Origin: JAKPCT01 sp029553165
GTDB taxonomy: Bacteria; Bacillota; UBA4882; UBA8346
Length of the DNA: 19,960 bases
Assembly (NCBI GenBank): GCA_035359995.1
Contig: DAORZT010000050.1
Coordinates: forward strand, 1 to 19,960
Direction of reading: 5' to 3'
Below the pieces are notes generated by a model that was not told the origin of the DNA, ran no database searches, and saw only the letters and a program-made list of their open reading frames with translations. Positions 14,618 through 19,960 of this stretch are shown here, in pieces; the stretch's first letter is position 1; each line of letters begins with the position of its first letter. Made by a program: the position numbers and the translations under genes.

Positions 14618-15991
14618 TTGGTTCCTAAGTTTAATTCTCAAATTAAATGGATCCTTGGTTTGGTAATCCTTCTCATTTTAACTAGTATGGTTTATGCAGA
14701 CGATAGTCAGGAAGTTCAAGCAGAATGGTTCTATAAAGATCTGGAGTTGCTCTATCAACAAGGGTATTTAAAAAATTATCCGATCGATTGGGTTAAATCC
14801 GGAAATAAGTTATCGCGGTTCGAAATCGCCTATTACATAAAGCAAATACTCACTGATAAAGTAAATGTTAATCAAAGCTCAATTGAATTACCACCGAAAA
14901 TCATTGAAATATTGCAGCGTTTGATCACTGAATTCCAAAAAGAATTAGGGGATTTAGGAATTGAAACCAAGGATATCAATAGGATTACTCCCGAATTGGT
15001 AATCGAGAATGATGATGGTTATAAAGATTTAGACCAGATTCTTAATCAAAATGAAAGTGGAGCAGTTGTCAGTTCATCACCGTACTATTATTATGGGCAA
15101 TATTATAAATCTTTGCAGCGACGGACTTTTTTGTTTATCCCATCAAAATATGTTAGTTCTGATGATTTGGAATTACTGGATGGAAGCATTAGCGGCGTCA
15201 ATATTCTTTATCAGTCACAGTTAGGTCAGGAGCAGTTATTTTTAGTAATTAAAGGTGATTTACCGGTTGTAGAAAGTCAAACTGTGCGGGGTTATTATCT
15301 GTTTCCACTTGATAACGGATATCAAAATAATGGTCTGGTTGGATCTGAATTAAACAGTTCGGTGATTGCGTTGTTGGATGAGGTTAATCAGATCAGGCAG
15401 ATTGAAAATTTATGGCGGTTTGAAGGGAGTCTTTCTTTTTCAAGTTATAGTAAGAAAGAGACTGAATTTCAATCTAAAATGTTAATGGGAAACTTGAATC
15501 AAGGGCTGAAGATTGGAAGTTTGATTGTCTATGCTGAAGATCAGAGTAGAGAGCGCTTTGATTCCAGTAAATTTGGACTGCCGGAATACGATGTTCAGTC
15601 GGACTATTCCAGAGTAGTTGATTTGGATAGAGTTACTAAACATGGTATAGATTCGATGCTGATTAACTTTCAGGGAAGTATTAATTTAAATCCACAAACT
15701 TCGGTTTATGGAGGAATTGATTTATTATATCGGAGTTCTGAAGACAGATCCTTATTCGAAAGCTTTTGGCCGTCGGAGTTTAAGGCAAGCGCCGGTTTGA
15801 ATTATCAGATGGATGATTATTGGACGGTCTTAACCTATCAGTCCTTTGTAAATTCACAGTTTCAAAATGGTATTTTGAGCACGACCTCAATTGGAGTTGA
15901 ATATAATAACTGGGTAACTTTGTGGTTGGCGTACCAAATGTTAGACTTTAACGACCCGATTTTAACCAGTGTAGTTAAAATCCGGTTTTAA
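14618..15991 (+). CDS. OmpM-like outer-membrane protein: SLH domain plus porin-type barrel
   Basis: Likely an outer-membrane protein that tethers the membrane to the cell wall and may act as a porin. From TTG 14618 it has 457 residues. It has a signal peptide ending at VYA (about residue 27), one SLH-like domain at about 35-79 (WFYKDLELLYQQGYL, then LSRFEIAYYIKQIL), a helix (about 93-114) and a linker. The second half is rich in short alternating strands and ends in VVKIRF, the C-terminal aromatic of outer-membrane barrels. This order is that of OmpM of Negativicutes, but the barrel here (about 300 residues) is short. GGAGG at 14604-14608 is 9 nt before TTG 14618 but touches GTG 14609. It overlaps the next gene by one base. 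Confidence 0.8.
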   Translation: MVPKFNSQIKWILGLVILLILTSMVYADDSQEVQAEWFYKDLELLYQQGYLKNYPIDWVKSGNKLSRFEIAYYIKQILTDKVNVNQSSIELPPKIIEILQRLITEFQKELGDLGIETKDINRITPELVIENDDGYKDLDQILNQNESGAVVSSSPYYYYGQYYKSLQRRTFLFIPSKYVSSDDLELLDGSISGVNILYQSQLGQEQLFLVIKGDLPVVESQTVRGYYLFPLDNGYQNNGLVGSELNSSVIALLDEVNQIRQIENLWRFEGSLSFSSYSKKETEFQSKMLMGNLNQGLKIGSLIVYAEDQSRERFDSSKFGLPEYDVQSDYSRVVDLDRVTKHGIDSMLINFQGSINLNPQTSVYGGIDLLYRSSEDRSLFESFWPSEFKASAGLNYQMDDYWTVLTYQSFVNSQFQNGILSTTSIGVEYNNWVTLWLAYQMLDFNDPILTSVVKIRF

Positions 15992-16920
15992 TGGGGGAAA
16001 TCGATTTGAAACGCAGATCTTGGTGTTGGTCCTTATTAGTATCAGTATTGTTATTGATCAGTATTACCACTGCTAATGATTCAGTCCGAAATCCGATCGA
16101 TTGGGTCAGAACAATGGAGAAAGAGACAATGGGGTATAATTTGGAACAAGGATTATTGGACCGAATCAATAATTTAGAATTATTGATCATTGGCCGGATC
16201 AGAGATGATAGTATTTCGCAGCGATTATCTTATTTAGATCAGGTATTGTATCAAAACCAGCCTCATGCGATTTCGGTTCTTTATAAGATTCAAGCTTTGG
16301 AATGGGTATTATACAAACAATGTTTTCAGGGAGCTTTGATTGAACGACTGGAAAGAATTGAGAAATTACTTTTTGATGTAACTTATGATGGTTCATTAAA
16401 TGTGCGACTTGAAAAACTGATTGATCAAGTGTTTCCTAATGGTATTATCAAGGGACGGTGGATAACGGTTCCGAAAGATTTAATTGTCAAAGTAAAAACA
16501 ATCAATGAGATCAGTTCAACTAATAATCATAGCGGTGATTTATTTGATTTTGTAGTTGTAGAAACGATTAAAAAAGAAGGCCAGGTCATCTTTCCAAAAG
16601 GGGTTTCCGGTACTGGTGTTTTACAACGGGTTAAAAGACCTAATAATCTTGGTATTGATGCCCGGTTAATCCTTGATTTCAAACAGATTAGGGCGTTGGA
16701 TGGGACTAATGTTGCATTATCTTATGGTTTAAAATCAAAGGATCTTAACCGTTCAGGAAAATTAGCTTTTGGTGCGAGTGTTGCCGGAATGATGTTTTTA
16801 GGACCCGAGGGTATTTTGTTTGGCTTGATTATTAAAGGCAAGGAAAAGACTATTCCAGCGGGTACGGAGTTTTATATTCAAGTGAAGGAACCGGTCAGAA
16901 TTTATTCGTTAACGGAATAA
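15991..16920 (+). CDS. Exported repeat protein of unknown function
   Basis: I do not recognise this protein. A signal peptide (to about residue 28, ending ITTA) precedes a region of about five 20-residue repeats (about 52-150). Each has the form 'sl..RL..LE.lLy.....g', for example LIERLERIEKLLFD and LNVRLEKLIDQVFP, suggesting a helical repeat rod. The second half (about 155-305) is a beta-type domain with DLFDFVVVETIKKEGQVIFPKG and GIDARLILDFKQIRALDGTNVAL, a pattern seen in many exported proteins. A glycine-rich hydrophobic stretch (261-281) may insert in a membrane. ATG 15991 overlaps the previous stop (TAATG). TTG 16006, 7 nt after GGGGGA, is a good alternative start. Its place between the OmpM-like and LptD-like genes suggests an outer-envelope role. 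Confidence 0.75.
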   Translation: MGEIDLKRRSWCWSLLVSVLLLISITTANDSVRNPIDWVRTMEKETMGYNLEQGLLDRINNLELLIIGRIRDDSISQRLSYLDQVLYQNQPHAISVLYKIQALEWVLYKQCFQGALIERLERIEKLLFDVTYDGSLNVRLEKLIDQVFPNGIIKGRWITVPKDLIVKVKTINEISSTNNHSGDLFDFVVVETIKKEGQVIFPKGVSGTGVLQRVKRPNNLGIDARLILDFKQIRALDGTNVALSYGLKSKDLNRSGKLAFGASVAGMMFLGPEGILFGLIIKGKEKTIPAGTEFYIQVKEPVRIYSLTE

Positions 16921-16966
16921 TCGGGGGTAGAAGAAGATTATTAAAGATAACAAACAACTCTATTTA

Positions 16967-18268
16967 TTGATTATTAGTATGTTATTGTTGCTGTTAAATT
17001 GTAATCCGGTTAGAGCTGATGTTTCAGAGGTTAATATTGAATCCAGCGGAGATGTGGAATACGATATCATTAATAATACTGTTATTGCTAACGATGAAGT
17101 CATATTAATAAGTGATAATGTAAGAATTGAAGCTGCAACATTGAAATATAATGTTGATAGCGGGTGGGTGGTAGCGAACGGTGGCGTGAAAATCACTTTT
17201 AATGGCAATCTTTATTACTCTGAAGAACTGGAATATAACATTAATGAACAGATTGGTTCAACTGCTGCATTTACAGCGACAATTAAGGAACAACCACGCG
17301 ATCTAAAAATTAGAGGTGAACGTCTGATTGTTGAGGAAGATTCGCAAGCGGTTGATCAGGCGCGATTGACAAGCTGCCCTGAGATTAAGCCTCATTATGA
17401 GTTTTCAGCCAAGAAGATTACGATTACTGCCGAAACAATAATCTTAAATAAGACAGTGTTACGGGTTAAAGGAATTCCGGTATTTTACTATCCACAGATT
17501 ACGTTACCCAAAAAAAATGGTAATGATTCTGTTGCTTTAAATTCGCCTGCTCTTAAACCGGGCTATAGTAAAGAAGACGGTTTAACATTTGATTATCAGT
17601 TTGAAACAAATTTGCTTTCAAATAGTAAATTGGTGTGGAGTGGTAATTTGAAGACCAAGACCAGTTCAAAGGTTGGTCTTGGATTAAAAATTGATACTAA
17701 TAATATTTCCAATTTATTAAAAGTAGCATATGATTTTGATGATTATTGGGAGATCGCGGATTATTTTTATTATAATACAGAGCGATATTTTCTCGTAGTA
17801 GATGGCGTAAAAGATTTTTCTCCTAAGCAACATAATGAAACTGGTTTCTCCATCACCAGAAAATATTGGAACAGTAGCTTGGGAAGATGGCAGCTTGGTT
17901 TTCTGGCGCGTCAAACGTGGTCTGATGACGAGAATAAGCTTCGATATGGTGGTATTTATTCAGGGATTCGTCTTGATTACAACCCTCACCCATATGTAAC
18001 AATAAGTTATCTGGGGATCCATTCATTTACCAATAAAGAGTATCATGATTTAATGAGTGATTTTGGATTGGGGACCAATATTTTATATGATATCAAACTA
18101 CCAATCAATCAGGAGTATCAGTTTGGACTCGAAGGGACGTATAACATTGATGATGGATGGTACAGTCAAAAATATATGATTGTCAGAGATTCATGTTGTT
18201 TTAAAACCACAATTACGTATGATGTTGAGAACAATGATTGGGATTTAAAATTAAGTATTAAATTTTAG
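16967..18268 (+). CDS. lptD: LptD-like LPS assembly protein, very short form
   Basis: Probably the outer-membrane LPS translocon. An OstA-like N-terminal domain (about 24-185) contains the LptD hallmarks ARLTSCPEIKPHYEFSA, with Cys137 aligned to the mid-protein Cys of E. coli LptD, and GIPVFYYPQITLP (169-181). A strand-rich region (about 205-433) ends in LKLSIKF and includes the adjacent pair Cys410-Cys411 in RDSCCFKTTITYD, as in E. coli LptD. At 433 residues it is little over half the E. coli length, so the barrel must be small. The frame opens at TTG 16967, but no ribosome binding site precedes it. The same frame runs back to TAG 16928, and ATT 16937 or 16940 after GGGGG (16923-16927) would add basic residues typical of a signal peptide. 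Confidence 0.82.
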   Translation: MIISMLLLLLNCNPVRADVSEVNIESSGDVEYDIINNTVIANDEVILISDNVRIEAATLKYNVDSGWVVANGGVKITFNGNLYYSEELEYNINEQIGSTAAFTATIKEQPRDLKIRGERLIVEEDSQAVDQARLTSCPEIKPHYEFSAKKITITAETIILNKTVLRVKGIPVFYYPQITLPKKNGNDSVALNSPALKPGYSKEDGLTFDYQFETNLLSNSKLVWSGNLKTKTSSKVGLGLKIDTNNISNLLKVAYDFDDYWEIADYFYYNTERYFLVVDGVKDFSPKQHNETGFSITRKYWNSSLGRWQLGFLARQTWSDDENKLRYGGIYSGIRLDYNPHPYVTISYLGIHSFTNKEYHDLMSDFGLGTNILYDIKLPINQEYQFGLEGTYNIDDGWYSQKYMIVRDSCCFKTTITYDVENNDWDLKLSIKF

Positions 18269-18291
18269 AATTAGATAAATTTATAGCATAT

Positions 18292-18320
18292 TTTGCAGAT
18301 TTATCGATAATTATTATAAA
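18292..18320 (+). promoter_or_regulatory. Candidate promoter of nfeD-floA
   Basis: TTTGCA (18292-18297) lies 17 nt before TATAAA (18315-18320), a moderate sigma-A match. The -10 sits inside the loop of an inverted repeat ATTTATCG/CGATAAAT (18299-18306/18321-18328), whose arms flank it on both sides, so a regulator could act here. No T run follows, so the repeat is not an obvious terminator for the lptD gene. Confidence 0.4.
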
Positions 18321-18391
18321 CGATAAATAATTCTAATTTAATGAGGAACTTTTAACCATTAAGGACGTTTTTATACAAGAGGTGAATTACG

Positions 18392-18877
18392 ATGGATTTT
18401 GGCTTTGTGTTTAATTTTACTACATTATCATCTTTGTTTTTGATTTTTGGTATTATCTTAATTATAATTGAGTTTTTTTATCCCGGATTTGGGGTTTTCG
18501 GTATTACCGGATTGATTTTAACAACCCTTGCAATAATTTATACTGCTAAAAGTCAAGAACAAGCCTTAACTCTCTTAATTGCAATTACTTTATTTTTGGG
18601 CGCTGCATTGCTGATTGTTTTAAGATCGGTGGCCAAGGGGAGATTGTCAAAAACGCTGATTCTGGATGAACAAGAGGCGGATTACAGTAGTGTCGATAAC
18701 CTGGAATCTTTTGTCGGAAAGACCGGTAAGACCTTGACGATATTGCGTCCTGCCGGAATAGCATTGTTTGATGATGCTAAGCTTGATGTTGTTTCAGAGG
18801 GGGAATTTATCGCCAGAGATGAGATGGTGCAAGTTGTAAAAGTTGAAGGAAGAAAGGTAGTAATAAAAAAAATATAA
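18392..18877 (+). CDS. Short NfeD-like membrane protein
   Basis: A 161-residue membrane protein of the short NfeD family, which partners with flotillin-like proteins. Membrane segments are at about 13-30, 35-53 and 58-78. The IIEFFYPGFGVFGITG motif in the first loop is typical. The C-terminal part (about 104-161) is the OB-fold NfeD domain, with VGKTGKTLTILRPAGIALFDDAKLDVVSEG. The long form carries an N-terminal serine protease; this one lacks it. GAGGTG at 18380-18385 precedes ATG 18392. It lies 23 nt upstream of floA and the two are surely co-transcribed. Confidence 0.92.
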   Translation: MDFGFVFNFTTLSSLFLIFGIILIIIEFFYPGFGVFGITGLILTTLAIIYTAKSQEQALTLLIAITLFLGAALLIVLRSVAKGRLSKTLILDEQEADYSSVDNLESFVGKTGKTLTILRPAGIALFDDAKLDVVSEGEFIARDEMVQVVKVEGRKVVIKKI

Positions 18878-18900
18878 AATAAATACAGGGGTGATCACTA

Positions 18901-19908
18901 ATGCCAACGGAAACAAATATTGTTGGGGTCTTTTTTATTGGAGTTTTATTTATTGTCTTTATGTCAATCTTTCTAAGCTTCTTCCCGGTGGGACTATGGA
19001 TTTCGGCTAAAGCTGCAGGTGTTAAGATCGGAATAATCAATTTAATTGGAATGCGATTGCGTAGAGTTATTCCATCAAGAATTGTCAATCCCATGATTAA
19101 AGCAGTTAAAGCCGGATTAGATGTTTCGAGTAATAAACTGGAAGCCCATTATTTAGCAGGCGGTAATGTTGACCGGGTTGTTAATGCATTGATTGCTGCG
19201 CAACGGGCTAATATCCCGTTGGGGTTTGAACGTGCTGCCGCAATTGATTTGGCTGGCCGGGATGTATTACACGCTGTCCAAATGAGTGTTAATCCTAAAG
19301 TTATTGAAACACCTATTGTAGCTGCAATTGCAAAAGATGGTATTGAACTTAAAGTTAAAGCAAGAGTGACGGTCCGGGCCAATATCGACCGTTTAGTAGG
19401 TGGTGCCGGAGAGGAAACAATCATCGCCAGAGTAGGTGAGGGAATTGTTACTACAGTAGGATCGAGTGATACTCATAAAGCGGTCCTGGAGAATCCGGAC
19501 TTAATCTCCAAGACAGTATTGGAAAAAGGTTTAGATGCCGGAACGGCATTTGAAATCTTATCAATTGATATTGCTGATGTTGATGTCGGGCGGAATATCG
19601 GAGCCCAACTGCAGATGGATCAGGCTGAGGCCGATAAACGAATTGCTCAGGCCAAAGCAGAAGAACGGCGGGCCATGGCAGTTGCCAGGGAACAAGAGAT
19701 GAAAGCGGCTGTTCAGGAGATGCGGGCCAAAGTTGTGGAAGCGGAAGCAGAAGTTCCAAAAGCGATGGCAACGGCTTTAAAAGATGGAAAACTGGGTGTT
19801 ATGGACTATTATAATCTGCAAAATCTGATTGCTGATACTCAAATGCGGGGTGCAATCTCGAATATGAGCAAATCGGAGAACAGTCCAGATAAAAATACTA
19901 ATAAGTAA
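18901..19908 (+). CDS. floA: Flotillin-like protein FloA (YqfA family)
   Basis: A membrane-associated scaffold protein of functional membrane microdomains. Its 335 residues match B. subtilis FloA. It has an N-terminal hydrophobic hairpin (about 8-35), the KAAGVKIGIINLIGMRLRRV region, then a conserved SPFH-type core including AQRANIPLGFERAAAIDLAGRD and VKARVTVRANIDRLVGGAGEETI. A charged Ala/Glu-rich coiled coil (about 238-285) follows, then YYNLQNLIADTQMR near the end. All family segments are present and unbroken. GGGGTGATC lies just before ATG 18901. With the short nfeD upstream it forms the usual two-gene unit. No terminator is visible in the 52 nt after the stop. Confidence 0.97.
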   Translation: MPTETNIVGVFFIGVLFIVFMSIFLSFFPVGLWISAKAAGVKIGIINLIGMRLRRVIPSRIVNPMIKAVKAGLDVSSNKLEAHYLAGGNVDRVVNALIAAQRANIPLGFERAAAIDLAGRDVLHAVQMSVNPKVIETPIVAAIAKDGIELKVKARVTVRANIDRLVGGAGEETIIARVGEGIVTTVGSSDTHKAVLENPDLISKTVLEKGLDAGTAFEILSIDIADVDVGRNIGAQLQMDQAEADKRIAQAKAEERRAMAVAREQEMKAAVQEMRAKVVEAEAEVPKAMATALKDGKLGVMDYYNLQNLIADTQMRGAISNMSKSENSPDKNTNK

Positions 19909-19944
19909 ATCAACTTTCGCAGGAAACAACTGATAGCTTTGCCT

Positions 19945-19953
19945 TGATATAAT
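19945..19953 (+). promoter_or_regulatory. Extended -10 promoter element for the next gene
   Basis: TGATATAAT is a perfect extended -10, identical to the one at 2904-2912. No good -35 is seen 16-18 nt upstream. It lies 37 nt after the floA stop and would serve a gene beyond the right edge. Confidence 0.45.
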
Positions 19954-19960
19954 CGGGCAA

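Noticed and set aside
19451..19771. A 106-codon minus-strand frame rich in Leu and Pro within floA.
   Set aside because: It is the antisense shadow of the Ala/Glu-rich coiled coil of floA.

Overview
The window reads as the envelope-biogenesis core of a diderm, spore-forming member of the Bacillota (Firmicutes). Two facts together support this. The left end carries two SPOCS (DUF3794) genes of the spore-coat type, one ending in a LysM domain. The rest carries lipid A and lipopolysaccharide (LPS) transport genes, which only make sense in a cell with an outer membrane. Strong GGAGG-type ribosome binding sites, TTG/GTG starts, and the DUF3084, OmpM-like, NfeD and FloA genes fit groups such as Halanaerobiales, Negativicutes or Limnochordia (Hydrogenispora-like). 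I cannot choose among these from sequence reading alone. All genes I accept lie on the + strand.

Layout. Positions 1-2830 hold a terminator from an unseen upstream gene, the SPOCS-LysM gene (290-1954), a terminator, a 347-nt gap with a possible structured RNA, a single-SPOCS gene (about 2320-2799) and a weak terminator. Positions 2880-6213 hold a two-gene ABC system: an 840-residue protein with one N-terminal and three C-terminal membrane segments around a very long extracytoplasmic part, followed by a GlnQ-type ATPase. I do not recognise the large protein, and it is the best candidate here for something undescribed. Positions 6217-8730 start with a consensus sigma-A promoter, then lpxC, fabZ and lpxA, closed by a clear terminator. 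Positions 8730-18268 hold lpxI, lptC, lptA, lptB, lptF/G, DUF3084, a RuvC/YqgF-like nuclease, an OmpM-like SLH porin, a repeat protein of unknown function and a very short LptD. Positions 18290-19908 hold a short nfeD and floA. A possible promoter for the next gene lies at the right edge.

How the genes fit together. LpxA, LpxC and LpxI carry out steps 1, 2 and 4 of lipid A synthesis, and FabZ supplies hydroxyacyl-chain metabolism. LptB and LptF/G extract LPS from the inner membrane, LptC and LptA carry it across the periplasm, and the LptD-like protein would insert it in the outer membrane. The OmpM-like protein would tie the outer membrane to the cell wall. LpxD, LpxB, LpxK, LptE and a second LptF/G permease are not in the window.

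Main points for a second look: the 840-residue permease with its mismatched ATPase family; the miniature LptD that still has the adjacent Cys-Cys pair and probably starts at an ATT codon; the unknown repeat protein between the OmpM-like gene and lptD; and the possible structured RNA near 2063-2185.
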